Part shown: positions 24,005-35,893 of the stretch, piece by piece
Numbering within the stretch: the first letter of the stretch is position 1
How the letters are laid out: each line of letters begins with the position of its first letter
From: Saccharum officinarum
Lineage: Eukaryota; Streptophyta; Magnoliopsida; Poales; Poaceae
Length of the DNA: 64,000 nt
NCBI GenBank assembly: GCA_020631735.1
Contig: CM036158.1
Location: forward strand, 81,087,447-81,151,446
Direction of reading: 5' to 3'
Translations under genes and position numbers: made by a program
Notes under the pieces: model-generated
The model's input: only the letters and a program-made list of their open reading frames with translations
Told to the model about the DNA's origin: nothing
The model's database searches: none

Positions 24005-25927
24005 TGCTGGCATTTCTTAGCACCACTACTAAAATAGAATTAATCCTACTATTTAGCAATGACGCTAGAAATGGTATGGTAATTATTAACTTGTCACTTT
24101 TACAGTAGCCGCCTATGATTACCTACATCTCTAATATTAAACTAGGTTGTCATCCCTAGTGATGAAACTAAAAATGTTTGTTGGTACTATCTAGCATTAC
24201 TACAACAACAATACTAAACAAAAATCTATTATTTCATGTGACTATAAAGAATCTAAAGATATGAATAAAAAGAATTCTTCAAGTGGACAGATAATTATAC
24301 CATTGTAGCATTTTACCTAGAGTATTACCAGGTTGTCGATTTCTAATTTTACCACTGAAAAGGTATGACTATGCATGTAGTATTGATAATTTATGATTAT
24401 GCATGAGAGAATGAACCAATATCACATGCTCTACTCAAAACAGGGGTAAGTCACATGATAAATATAAATATATATGATAAGTACTGATCAAGCATCATGA
24501 TAAATAAATACATTACTCAGAGCACTCTAATCATGGCAATAGCATTAGTCTAATTAGAATATTAGAGGAATAATTCCTTCTATAACTACAAGTCAATGAA
24601 TGCTTCAATTAGTGCAATTACATCTAGTAGTCATCGTTAATGTTACTATCGCATCCACACATAAGGAACATCAACTAGGGAGGATCGAAAACATAGTCCT
24701 CCCCTCCTTCGAGACTAGGTTCTACAAGTCCTACACACGGGGGGTGGACTACATAGGACTCAAAAGGCCTATCACACCCATGATCTACCACACGTCCTGG
24801 CATGTATGGGGCATTCGCAGATAAACAATATCTAAGCACCATGCTTACATAATGCCTACCACCCACCCATGCTGTAATAACCTAGAAACTTCCAAAAAAC
24901 AAAAATCACAACTACAATTTTTTTTCTAAAGTAACCTATGTTTGGTGAGGTGTCATGTAGAAAACCTACCCTAGTTGCACAAGTAGCACCTAGTCTAGTT
25001 AAGTACATTCTTGCATTTAACCAAACATGCTTGAGTTGGATTTTATGCTCTTTGTATTGTTAATTGAAAACAATAACATATCTTTAATTAATTGCCTAAT
25101 TAAATAAATGTGGGAATATATCTTATCAAATAGTTGGAAATCAAAAATATATTTAGTAGGCCCCATTATGATATACAAGTGGAGGCAACATATTGTCTTA
25201 CATACAAATGCCTTGGCATATTTGGAACAAAGGAGATACAAAATAGAAAAGCTTTTGATTAAATCAGAAAAAGGAGAAGAAACCCTATGTGGCCCAGCCA
25301 ACCCCACCGAGCTAGCCCACCAAGCCGACCTGCTCATCTCCGAGCCAGCCCAGCCAGCACAAGCCGCGCAGCAGCGCCCTAGCACTAACCGGCCTAGCTC
25401 AGCGAGCTGGCCCAACCCGCGGCTGCGCCGAAGCTTCACGCGTTGCCCGCGTCTGCCTGCACGTGGGCCGGCCTAGCAAGGCATCCGTGTCAAGCCGTTG
25501 CCGCACCCTGCCCTTGTTTCACTGACCGATAGACCCCGCCCATCATCGCCAACCTCCCGCTCCCTCTGTTCGCACGAAAACGGCAAAGAGCAGGGGAAAG
25601 GGTCACGCACGGAGAGAGGGGAGATTCCCTCTGCCCCCATCGCCAGCCGTGCGCGCCAAGCCACGCCACCGGTCCCGCTTGCCAACTGCACATGTCTCGC
25701 CTCCGCTCCCATGCACCACGAGCCACGCATGCCTATGCCATGGCCCACACCCGCAACCACCTCCTGGCACCACCGTACAATGCCAGGCCAGCCGTAGCAA
25801 GGAATCAGGCGCACCATAACGCCATCGTGATCACGCCGTGCCCCAAAACCCTACCACAACACCCTTGATTGCCTCCACACATCTCCACTACTGCATCTAC
25901 CATTCTCCCGCCATGGCCAAGCTCGGC

Positions 25928-25935
25928 TATAAAAA
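25928..25935 (+). promoter_or_regulatory. TATA box of the chromovirus 5' LTR
   Basis: TATAAAAA in the context GCTCGGC-TATAAAAA-CAGAGCCTCTCC. It is conserved in the 3' LTR at 53281-53288 (TATAAAAA, then TAGAGCC). It lies inside the GC-rich block, about 1.05 kb into the LTR. Confidence 0.7.
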
Positions 25936-27375
25936 CAGAGCCTCTCCACCGCCCAAGCTTTCCATCCCCCAGGCCACCACACTGGTGGCACCGTTGTCGC
26001 CCTACACCATAAGAGAGAGGGGAGAAGAGAAGAGGAAGGAAGGGAGGAGGAACGAGGAGGAACCGACGTGTCATCGCCGCCGGAGCCCGAAGCGCCGCCC
26101 CGATCAGCTACGACAACGTAGCGGCTTGGCACGGCACTGCAACGACTTCTCGCTGCAACAACTCACCCTACACCGCTACCCTTTCACCACCGCACCCACT
26201 AGTGAGCATGAGACACCCCCTTGCTGTCATAGGTAGTCACCATGCCCGTCGCTGCCACGAGACAAGGGCGCCACCGCGACGCCTCTGTACCGGGGTGGTC
26301 AAGGTGAAGGCCTAAACACTGTGGAACATCACGCGCACACAAACACATGAGCACAAGCCGATCTGGTGCTCTATCGCACCTCGAGGGCATGGGAGTGCCA
26401 GAACACAACACGCCACTACACACGCTCGCCATGGGCAGAGCCGCTATGGCGAGGCGTCGGTCGAAGGGACTAGGACCGGCAAAGGTGGGAAGAAGCGCAC
26501 GGTTACCTTGCCCTGACGAGGGACGCGAGCCACGACTGGTGATGGAAGTGATCGAGACATCCCCCCTAGTTCACCAGAACAGAGGAGGCGTCGGAGCACC
26601 GCCCGCCGCCATGGGAGACACCGCTAGAGACTCCAATTCGCTGCATAGACCCCTCTGTCACGTTCCTGAAGACCGAGCGAGGCCGTAGGGGCCACTAGGA
26701 GCCGTTCTGAGCCACCACCGTGTGCTATCGCGTGAGCTCGCCGCCGGCGTAGCATCGCCGTGAGGAGAAGGGGAAATAGGAGCAGCAGCGCTTCTTGGTG
26801 CACCTAGCGCTTGTGAGCCAAAGAAAGGAGGAGGGGGAAGTGGACGCGGTCCACCCTGGACCGTGCCTGCACCCGTGAACCCTGACCGTGTGACCACCGT
26901 GAGCCAAGCCCACCGACTCAAGCTCGTTTTCGAAATCCATCTGCGCAACATGGCACAGCTAGGAGACGACATGTGTCTGGCCCGGCCCAGCCCAGACCGG
27001 CCCAACCCAGCCCGTATCCAGCCCTGACCCAGCCCATCGAGACCTAGTCTCGGCCCGGTCAAGGTTGACCATTGACCAGTCAACGGGACCCACCTGTCAG
27101 TGACACATTCTATCTCGGCCAATCGGATGCTGCCACGTGTCACTGCCTGGAATTTCCTTTTCTTTTTCTTTTCCATAAAATCATTTAATCTTTAGAAATT
27201 CATAACTAATTCATTTTAACTCAGAAAAATACCAAACTAGTTTCTAAATTTTTTAAAAAAATGAGCTCTACATCTTAGGCTTGTGATTGAGTGCATTTGG
27301 ATCTTTTGAATGTCTGTTGCTTCTTTGTGCACCTCTATAGGAGTCATTAATGCGACTCTACATTACGTTTAACAG

Positions 27376-27444
27376 AGCCGGAGGACCTGCCGACTGAGGA
27401 GTACGACCCCGACTATAGCGAGGACTTGGGTGACGACCTGCCAG
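27376..27444 (+). other. Exon-like acidic segment 1 in the 5' LTR
   Basis: A 69-nt segment is bounded by an acceptor-like TTTAACAG and a donor-like CCAG|GTGCC. In frame it reads EPEDLPTEEYDPDYSEDL, then GDDLP. It leaves one overhanging base, which fits the two-base start of segment 2 at 32781. The same pair is present in the 3' LTR (54683-54751 and 56062-56108). Confidence 0.45.
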
Positions 27445-27707
27445 GTGCCACGCCCCACCCACTTCCATAGAACCTATTACGCATGCAAATATAAAATTGT
27501 TGGTGCTTTACTTTTTATGCAATAATATGATGATTGGTTGCATGGTAGATGCTTTACTTTGAGCCCTTTTCCTTGTTGCAACCATACTCCTGCTCACCCT
27601 GTTGTTAGGCTAGATGCTCGCTTGTTACATATTACTGCTTTTACTCTTACTCGCATTATATCTGTGATGTGATGCTGGTGAGTGAGAGGCGTATATGTAT
27701 AAGGCAC

Positions 27708-30700
27708 TGTAATGGATCAACATGATTATACGAGATTAAGTAAGAAAATCATCCACTGAGACAGATAATTTACCAAACTTAAGCCCGTACAACCTGAGAT
27801 TCTGTGAAATCATGAAGAATTTCAAACCAACCAACATTCAACCAAGATCATACTGATTTAGCAGCCACAGTCACATGCTACATAAAGTTCGCAATGAGAG
27901 TTGAATACATCGGAGTTTAGAATAAAAAGTTATTACAACACGACTGCAAATTAACATAGCGGAAGCAAGTAGTTTTAAACCACACACACACTTAGTTCAG
28001 TTACAGTGCCAGCAGGTAGTCATAGCCCACAAAAGCATGAGATAAGATGAACGGAGTGACCATTGCCCTTGGTCCTAGTTGTCGCCCATCGCCGGATACA
28101 GACAGTTGACGCAATAACCATAGTACATCTGACCATCTGCAATAACAATGGGAACAACGCCCTGAGTATGAGAAGGTACTCAGCTAGACTTACCCATCAT
28201 AAACCAGAAATAAAAGACACCAAGGAGTATGCAAGGCCTTTATAAAGTGGACTGGCTTGACTAGTTTTGCAGAAAAGCATAAGTTGTCTGTTATGAACCG
28301 TTTAGACTATAAGCATCAACTTAATTATACCTGATTAGTCTAAGTAAGCACCTATGCTAGAGCAATCACTTGATTAACCATTAACATCAAAAGTTACCAT
28401 ATTAGGTTTAGCATTTCCAACATCATTCACATAACCATCTGGGTTCCATCATTGTTACTATGATGTTGTAGCTCGAGTCAAGTGCTCACTATCCAGGAGC
28501 GATGGCGATTCGAATCGATTCCTAACCAGCTGGTGATTTATTCCTCACACAAACCATGCTTCCCCGTCAGGGTCGCTTAGATCACCAATGATACTTTCCA
28601 AGTAGCCGCGGGATAACAGTCATGGACCACACTACCCAGGGACCCCTCGACTGCTAGGACGCACCTTGGGCTCACTCTTCGCGTCCCCGTCATACCCCCT
28701 TCAGCACTAGTCTGCCAATCTGAGTTTATCCCAACTCAAAATAGTGTCACTAGCTTCGCGGTCGAAAGGTACTTTATTCGGCCAGCTAAATGTGAGGCAT
28801 GCGTTCAACATGACAAGAGGGACGAGCAACGATCGGTCCTTAATCGACACAGATGGAATCACTATAGTCCAAAACCCTATAAGACTCCGCCCGATCTCCC
28901 TTTATCCATCAACACTTGGTTACTTTCCATGATAACAATTATAGCTAACCATAACCAGGTATCCACCTATAACTCGCAGGTGACAGGAAATCACCCGACT
29001 TCTACCGGTCTAAGCATGGCTAACCAATTATTCCATCCTGACTTAACAGGATAAAAGGTAACCAGGTGGACAAGGATAATAATAAATGCAACAACGGTTT
29101 CACTCAACTCCTATAACTTAATGCAACAATATATAAAACTCATATATAAAGAATTGCTTTTTATAAAGTAGGAGACTTAGAATGCTCTGGGGCTTGCCTC
29201 TTTCAAACGAACTAGGCTGGTGATCTACGCACTCAGGCAACTCCTCTCCTTGTTCATCTTCCTCGGGCACCTCCTATGCCTGGGGCTCTTGCTGATCGGT
29301 CCAAGTCTGCTCTTCTGGCACTGCTACCTCCGACTCCTCCTGCGATCCTGTATGATGTAATTGCATAAGTAAACATGTAGACGGTGCATCGGATGCGGTG
29401 GAATGCCATGATGACATAATATGCATATGGGCACATTGAATTGATAGTATGGATTAAAGATAAAATCTTCTACAAGATAGTCCACATCATCCAAGAACAT
29501 GTACCACAAAACACGTCATCTACTCTTATACTAGTTAGCATATAATGCTCTCACAAGTGTTGTTACACTTTGCCAAACCCTAATACCTTAACTCATCAAG
29601 TAACACCAGCAAGGTAGTTTGGTGCTTCAAAGATACACCAAACACTTTTTTTATTACTTTTAATTACTCATAAAGAATAAACTTTTATTTCCTATTTAAA
29701 CTAGGGTTATACATCAACACCTATTTCTGTTGTAGGTAAAAATCTACAAAAATTACAGTAGCACACTCCTACTCCAAATAGTATACTACAAAAATTTCAT
29801 GCAATTTGAATAAGTAAAACTATATGTACAAAATAAACAAGCTATAGCATAATAATGAGCATGAAAATACTTTGTACTAGAAAAAGTGTCAAACAATAGA
29901 TTTCATAATTTTCCTATGTTACCCACAGTAAACAAGCACATCACAAAAATTATCACATGTATGTGTTATACATTTTTTGCTCTCTACCAAAATTAACAAA
30001 AATCATCAATTAAAGGCATTTGAACTACACTTCAAAAAATTTTCATAGATCATGTCTCATAAATTTTTTTCCTAGAAAGTACATCACTAAAGAAGACTAA
30101 TGAAATAGGAACCATATTTTTCTGATTAATATTCTATTTACTATACATTTTCTAAGATATCAGCAATTATAAAGATTAAATAAATCTACACAGAAAAGTA
30201 TCCTAAAACTTACATGCAATATTTTTAAATTGTAGATCTAGTCATGAGAAGCATTACAAAATTTGTCTCATCATTTTTGGAGCCCTATAACTCGAGTTAT
30301 AAATTTTTAAAGCCTTAAAACAAAACTGGAAATTCATTTTCTAAATCATTTCAAAAACCCGGCCGCTGAAACGCTGGGTACACCCCACTCAGCACCCCCG
30401 AAACTGCACACAGGAGCTGAAAAGGGGACCCATGGTCAATTGGGCCCTCCTGGCAGCCACCCGAGAGCAGGGGCGGCGCTGACTGGTGGTTTACTCGCCG
30501 GCGACGAACTTGCCGGCGACGAGGTCATCACCGGAAGATTCCCCACGGTGAGGCGAACACAGCGGTGGGAAAAAATGAGGGGGGAGGTGCGTGCTAGCGA
30601 GGATGGCGGGTGCCACCGGCGAGCGGTGGTGCTGCTCCACTGGAATCCACCGGCTCCGGCCACGACGAGGTCAGCGAGAGGCGCTCGAGCTCCGTGGGGG

Positions 30701-31730
30701 GCATGCGGACCTAAGCAAGCAAAAATCAAGGAGAAAAGGGGGCGCGGTGATGGTGTTTCGTGCGGAGCCGAGCTTCGGCGAGCTTCGCCATGGCGGGTGG
30801 AGACGAAGGCGGCTGATTCGGCCTCCTCACCTGCGGGTTTGGCGCAAAGATGGCACGGCGAGGAAGAGCAAGGGAGGGCGGAGGCTCGGGCGAGCCGAAT
30901 CACGAGGAGGCGCTGCGATGGTGGAGCTCGATGCCGGCAAAAGGGCACGGCGGCAGCCACGGCTTGCATCGCGGCGCTGCTGGCAAAGGGAGGCGAAGAA
31001 AGGAGAAAGGGAATGAGGGTGGAGCGGGCGCTGGCTCGGGTTAAGGCACGGCACGGGCGTGCGGGGGCCATCGTGTGCCACCGGGCGAGCACGTCGGCGA
31101 TGTACGGCCACGCGGCGGGCATGGCCTGCGCACGGTCGGCGCGGCCGCGTTCAGGCGGGAGCGAGGCGAGCGCGGGGGAGAAACGGGTCGGGCTGGCTTG
31201 GCCAGTTGGGCCAGAAAGGAGGCGCCGGCCTGCTAACCCAAAACCATTTTTTTTTCTTTTTCAAAATCAATTTCTAGATTTTTCTACCCAGTTCAAATTC
31301 AAATTTTGGAGGAGAAAAAGACATTTTCAAAAGTTGACCCCAAAACAAAAGTTGTTCAAAATTTAATTCTCTACAACTTTGCTTAAGGGCACATTTTGAA
31401 ATTCTAAACAGATTTTGAATGAAGGATTTAAAGTCAAATTTTCAATTAAAAACCCATTTTCAAGAATATTTTTAAAAGCAAAATTTGGGGAAATTTTGAA
31501 TACAAAAGTTGCTCCAAAAATCAGGTTAATTAATTCTAGATTATCTAAAATTATAGCTAAACAAGTTCTACAACTCTAGCAAGCAAATGCAACAATTAGG
31601 GTTCAAACAGATGTTTTTTTCACATTGCAAGTCAAATGAACTTATATTGCATGTGATGATGAACATGTATGTGATGCTAATGCTCATGCTTTGGAATGTT
31701 AATGCATGCTTAACACCCAGGGGTGTTACA
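27708..31730 (-). mobile_element. 4.1-kb solo LTR, copy 2, inside the chromovirus 5' LTR
   Basis: A 4023-bp unit begins TGTAATGG and ends GGTGTTACA, with a perfect TSD GGCAC (27703-27707 and 31731-31735). Removing it restores continuity with the uninterrupted 3' LTR around 55013. It is homologous to 3770-7856 throughout, for example TTTAGCAAACTTAAGCCCGTA-like words near the start and CTGAAACGCTGGGTACACCC near 30364. Overlapping long ORFs in its GC-rich block (30440-31366 plus, 30436-31122 minus) have no family match that I recognise. Confidence 0.88.
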
Positions 31731-32780
31731 GGCACGTAGTGCCGAGAACTTGGTAAACCTGATAGAAGAATTGGGGAGATCTTGGCGTGCGTCTTGGGTG
31801 AGTGGTGAGGGTTGAGTCGATCGGACAGGATCCTACGACGAGTCTTTGGGGCAAGTCTTGCTGGAAGGGTGCAACCTGGGCATCCCTCACGAGAGTTACC
31901 TATGGCGGGTATGTTGTGAGGTGAACTAGGGTGTTGGTTATCCTTGGTGGAGGTGCTGTCGTGGCACGGGAGAGTTGGTGATCCCCCTTGAGAAGATATC
32001 CTGTCCGGTCCCCCTAAGGACTGGTATGTCTTGAGAACCAGAACCATGGGACCTTCGTGCACACCACTCGCTCCCGATGGGTAGGAGACGATTACCCGAC
32101 TGACTAGGGCGGTACCACTACTACTTGGATGGAAGGTGACAGTGTAGGGAGGTACGGGCATGGGGACCCACACCCTCCTAAGACAGTGTAGTGACCTTGG
32201 GGGCCCGGTACTACGTCTCACAGTCTCAGCGTTTCGGTCGACTCTGGGTGACCTTGGGCTGAGTGGTAGGGTGGTACTATACCAGTTGGGAGGTAGTCGA
32301 AATCAGCCTAGATGAGCCGGATCGTCGAGGATGGCGATCTTGTGGATTACCAGGTGTACACGCTCTGCAGAGTTGATCGATCTATACGTATAGCCACGTC
32401 CACGGATATGGACATTCCCATGACCTACGCTTCACTTGATTAGAGAGAGGAGTCCTTTCTACCTTTCCCCTGGGTTTCGTGTTGGTTTCCGGCTATGGCC
32501 GTTGAGGCGAGATCTGAGCGGGAGTCGATCTTGTCGCCTAGAGAGAGAGTGAGATGAGGTGTGATGTGTGTGATGGGATTGGGAAAAAATATGTGATTAA
32601 GATGGGTTAAAATCTGATGAACATCTTATTATTAAAATATTAACTACTTGCATAGGAAACCCACAGCCTAAATAGGTCTCTTTCTACTTTTCTCAATGCA
32701 TTCCACTTTCCACAAAGCAATGCAAGCATAGGGTGGGCGATGCGTGGCCAGTACCAAGTGTACTGATAGATTTTTTATAG

Positions 32781-32827
32781 GTTCTAAGCCAGAGTATGAC
32801 TACGAGGGCAATGATTAGGAGGACTAG
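32781..32827 (+). other. Exon-like acidic segment 2 in the 5' LTR
   Basis: It follows the acceptor-like TTTTTTATAG. Joined to segment 1 it continues in frame as GSKPEYDYEGND and ends at TAG; an earlier TAG stands where the 3' LTR copy has TGG. See 27376-27444 for its partner. Confidence 0.4.
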
Positions 32828-33086
32828 AGGGTCTATTCTACGCTCGAGCTGGTTCCAGGAGATCGTTTTCCGCTGCTATCTATGTCAGATGTTGTTCTGA
32901 ATGCTTGTACGAGTGTGTTCCGCCCTGCGTGGCGAAGAGAATAATTTATGTAAGACTCTCTATTGTACTCTGATATTCGTGTATAACTTTGTGTATCACT
33001 GAGATTTGGGTAAATTGATGGAATGTTTCATCATTTTACACTTTGTTTCTGAGGATTTTCCTTCGTGAAAATCAAGGACGTTCAGT

Positions 33087-33099
33087 TGGTACCCGAGCT
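33087..33099 (+). other. Degenerate primer-binding site
   Basis: TGGTACCCGAGCT lies two bases after the 5' LTR. It differs at a few positions in the middle from the TGGTATCAGAGCT site (tRNA-Met type) usual for this lineage, so it is probably a mutated form. It supports plus orientation. Confidence 0.6.
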
Positions 33100-33179
33100 A
33101 TGCTTGACCCTAGGACGGACTCGTAGGATTGGACAATAGAATTAGAAAAGATCTTGACACTTTCGGTTATATTACCGAC

Positions 33180-33375
33180 CGTGCTTCATTTTCGTGCATG
33201 GCTTACCTCAATTTCACACTCTCTTACCTAAATTTCGTTCTACCTTACCTATCACATCGCTCCGTTCCACCCTGAATCACCCTGTTTCACTCAGGATTCA
33301 CCAAGTATCACTCTGAGTTACATTGTTTCACCTTGTCTTACCAAGTTTCACTCTTTATTAATCAAGTTACTTCAT
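33180..33375 (+). other. G-poor repetitive leader
   Basis: The stretch before the extra ORF is pyrimidine-rich with repeated short words TTTCAC, TTACC and CACCCTG at roughly 15-25 base intervals. It is part of the untranslated leader. No fixed period can be defined. Confidence 0.5.
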
Positions 33376-33410
33376 AAATAACTAGGTACTGACTCTGTCT
33401 TACGGTTAAA

Positions 33411-34646
33411 TTGCATATGGCTCCTGTTGTTGAGCTCCCTGTGGACGGACTGGCCTACCGTGGGTTCGCCATGATCCTGTACGACGTACTGGACTCACTA
33501 GGCGTCCCCACAGAGCAGATCGAGTACGTGTGCCGGGGTGAGCCTAGACCCAATGGGTTCAAGGGCCACATCATGGTCCACCTCAAGGTCCCCACTAGCG
33601 AGTTCATACCTGTGCTACGTGCCTTCGAGACACTCGAGGTGGAGAACTCCATTGCTTCATGCGTACAGTCTATCTCACGCACAGCTCTTCGCAGTGTGAT
33701 GCGTGACGCACATGACTACCTCAAGACGGGGTCGTACCACCTGCTGCCTGCCGCTCTAGACCTCAACAGGTTCTTAGAGACGCAGATCACTGCTATAGAC
33801 CGTGCTACGCGTGATGAGGTCGACCCCTGTCTGAGGGCCTCCACGCAGTACATCATCACCCAGGATCGCTACATCATGGATGTGGAGATGCAGAACCGCC
33901 GCTACCGAGACCTCCTATTCCGTTGCGACGAGGAGTTCCTCAAGGTGGAGCGCAAGGAGAGGGAGATGGTCAGCAAGATCGAGGAGGAGAGCATGGGCTA
34001 TGATAGGATGAAGACCTTCTACGAGAACCATGAGCAGTCACTTCGGAAGGAGATCGCCAATCTCAAGGACAAAGTTGGGGAGGCTTTGCTTCGCCACGAC
34101 TATCTTGAGTCCAAGGTGCTTGAGTGCAAGGATCGGATTAAGCGTCAGAGGCATACCCTGAGGGAGTTCCATGAGAAGGAGAAGCACCATGGCATCAGGA
34201 AGCTTGCCCTGGAAGCCCGTTGCAACATGATGGAGAAGCTAGTTGTGGAGGCTGCCGTCACCACCACCTACAACATGCACCACCTAGTTCACTACATCAA
34301 GAGCACTGAGTACCTTTAGGACAAGGTGAACCGCATCAGCCAGGCTTGGATCGACACTGATCGCAAGTGCGTCTAGGAGATCGGGAAGGTCCAGGACGTC
34401 CTCTTACCTAGGATGCGCAAGAAACCGCGCAGACAACCTTTCCACATTGAGGCCACCAAGCTCAACTTCAAGGCTTGCCCGACTGAGGGTTACTCAGAGA
34501 TTCCAAGAACTGAGATGCTGGACTACACTCTCACCTACGTCACGAGGATCCACCGCTCCGACAATGAGCTCCGTGCCATGGAGGGCACTCCCGAGGCTTC
34601 CACTTCTGGTCCTTCTGCACCACCCGCCACTCCCGGACAGGAGTAG
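33411..34646 (+). pseudogene. Extra ORF upstream of gag in the chromovirus
   Basis: One frame runs from the ATG at 33411 (or 33417) to TAG at 34644-34646, about 411 codons, broken by two TAG stops at 34317 and 34374. The N-terminal 120 residues look globular (GLAYRGFAMILYDVLDSLGV, then an acidic/aromatic region). Residues about 160-290 are rich in Lys/Glu/Arg heptads and look like a coiled coil. The C-terminus is Pro/Ser/Thr-rich. It is not gag and is in a different frame from gag. Extra sense ORFs upstream of gag are known in some plant Gypsy elements, but their function is unknown. GC-rich third positions set it apart from the AT-rich Tat element nearby. I cannot name a domain. Confidence 0.75.
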
Positions 34647-34978
34647 TTACCTTTTTCACATAATCATATAATAAGATAGTAGTAGACATGTTGAGCCCTG
34701 TGTGGCCAGAGATATGACGCACTTATGGCGTAATGTAGGATGTCCCACTTTTGGAGCTGCCTGCGAGTAGCACGATTCCCACGAATCTGTCAGTGTAGCT
34801 ACTGGAGATGTCACTATGTAATAAATTAATGTAATGGATGTTTTGGATCTTATTGCATCTTATGGTTCTTATTTGCATCTTTGTATGAGTGTTGGATAGA
34901 GATCTCTTTTTAAATTGATAAACCACTTAACAATGCATCTAACGAGAATGTTAAATAATGACCTAACCCTGCAGTGAG
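34647..34978 (+). other. Spacer between the extra ORF and gag
   Basis: 332 bp without a gene. It includes AT-rich DNA near 34800-34920 and no obvious splice or repeat signal. It may be an untranslated leader for gag. Confidence 0.5.
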
Positions 34979-35041
34979 ATGTCTTGCCGCTGCTCTGCTC
35001 GTCTGAACAACCGCTCGCTTTCCCCCGCGCCTATGGCTCGT
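34979..35041 (+). pseudogene. Chromovirus gag, first 21 codons
   Basis: The ATG at 34979 opens a Ser/Arg-rich start (MSCRCSARLNNRS...). The frame is cut at codon 21 by the Tat element. It resumes exactly in frame at 47757 after the second TSD copy. This frame match across 12.7 kb shows that the two pieces are one gene. Confidence 0.85.
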
Positions 35042-35165
35042 TGTTGGGTGAAAATTTCAGGTCAGACGACATAATTCACACAATCATCAAAAAAATTTCA
35101 TCCAAGACACAATCGCGTGTAAAGTTGCATTCATTTCATGATCGTACCATACATATCAGAGGGGG

Positions 35166-35173
35166 TATTTATA
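35166..35173 (-). promoter_or_regulatory. TATA box of the Tat 3' LTR
   Basis: TATAAATA on the minus strand, preceded by AGGGCCC. The same is found in the 5' LTR at 47220-47227. Confidence 0.7.
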
Positions 35174-35389
35174 GGGCCCTAGTCTTCGTATTTTACACAA
35201 AATGACTTTTTTACCCCTGACCCTAATATTTACAACCATTCATCTATGTAAGGGCAAATAGTCATTTCCTCCTAATTTAGTCTTCTTTTTCGCGTTCAAT
35301 CTTCTTTTCCTTCAATGAACATGTTTTCTTCAGATTATCTCTTGCTTCTTGTCTACTTCTCTGTCCAGCGAAGTTGATTTCTTGCGACG

Positions 35390-35660
35390 AAGTCGACAGG
35401 CGAAGTTGAATTTCTGACAACGAAGTCGACAGGCGAAGTTGAATTCTTGACAACGAAGTCGATAGGCGAAGTTGAACGACAAAGTCGATAGGTGAAGTTG
35501 AATTCTTGGCGACAAAGTCGATAGGCGAAGTTGAACGACAAAGTCGATAGGCGAAGTTGAACGACAAAGTCGATAGGCGAAGTTGAATTCTTGGCGACGA
35601 AGTCGATAGGCGAAGTTGAACGACAAAGTTGATAGGCGAAGTTGAATTCTTGACGACGAA
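35390..35660. repeat. Minisatellite in the Tat 3' LTR
   Basis: Units of about 26 and 33 bp share the core GATAGGCGAAGTTGAA, with nine core copies. Because many units keep a multiple-of-three pattern on the minus strand, ORFs full of STSPIDFV-type repeats appear in several frames. These are artefacts of the repeat. Confidence 0.85.
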
Positions 35661-35779
35661 GTCAAAATACATTCTTCGCTGTATTTTTTCTGCAGGTGAA
35701 TTTCATTAGAATATTTTTATATCTTTCATACTCTAAAGTTTGGGCTTGAGTTTTTTTGGACAAAGTTAATTCCCCAACA

Positions 35780-35795
35780 GTAGCCCCTCGCGAAT
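35780..35795 (-). other. Polypurine tract of the Tat element
   Basis: The plus strand GTAGCCCCTCGCGAAT is purine-rich on the element strand (GCGAGGGGCTAC), directly next to the 3' LTR. Confidence 0.7.
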
Positions 35796-35893
35796 GAAGG
35801 CCTACTCCAAAGGTCTGAAATTCGTGAATTTTGAATTTTATACAGCGAAGTCATAAAAAACACCGTCCCGAACTTTGGAGTTGGCCGTTTATG

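Larger units (their letters stand above)
24873..33084 (+). repeat. 5' LTR of the chromovirus, split by a solo LTR
   Basis: Without the insertion (27708-31730) and one TSD copy it is about 4.18 kb, against 4087 bp for the 3' LTR. It has an AT-rich start, a GC-rich block (25290-27120), then AT-rich DNA. The end is GGACGTTCA, against GGATGTTTCA in the 3' LTR. GC-rich ORFs on both strands (for example 25838-26236 and 26658-27176) are compositional. About 31740-32230 is conserved with 55010-55540 and contains a 217-codon minus-strand ORF of unclear meaning. Confidence 0.9.
35042..35779 (-). repeat. 3' LTR of the Tat element
   Basis: 738 bp. It contains a TATA box at 35166-35173 and a minisatellite at about 35390-35660 with nine copies of G(C/T)GAAGTTGAA, three more than in the 5' LTR. 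That accounts for the 82-bp length difference. Confidence 0.93.

Noticed and set aside
25498..26688. Several ORFs in the GC-rich block of the chromovirus 5' LTR
   Set aside because: They occur on both strands and the same block in the 3' LTR (52900-53920) has them truncated differently.
30440..31366. 308-codon plus-strand ORF and overlapping 228-codon minus-strand ORF (30436-31122)
   Set aside because: They lie in the GC-rich block of a solo LTR, overlap on both strands, lack any domain, and the homologous block of copy 1 (6540-7330) does not preserve the frames.
31568..32221. 217-codon minus-strand ORF across the solo LTR junction and the chromovirus LTR
   Set aside because: It starts in one element and ends in another. 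The part shared with 55112-55537 may be a chance open frame; no domain seen.
35277..35672. Repeated STSPIDFV-type ORFs on the minus strand (also 47332-47930)
   Set aside because: They are translations of the LTR minisatellite, open in several frames because of the repeat.
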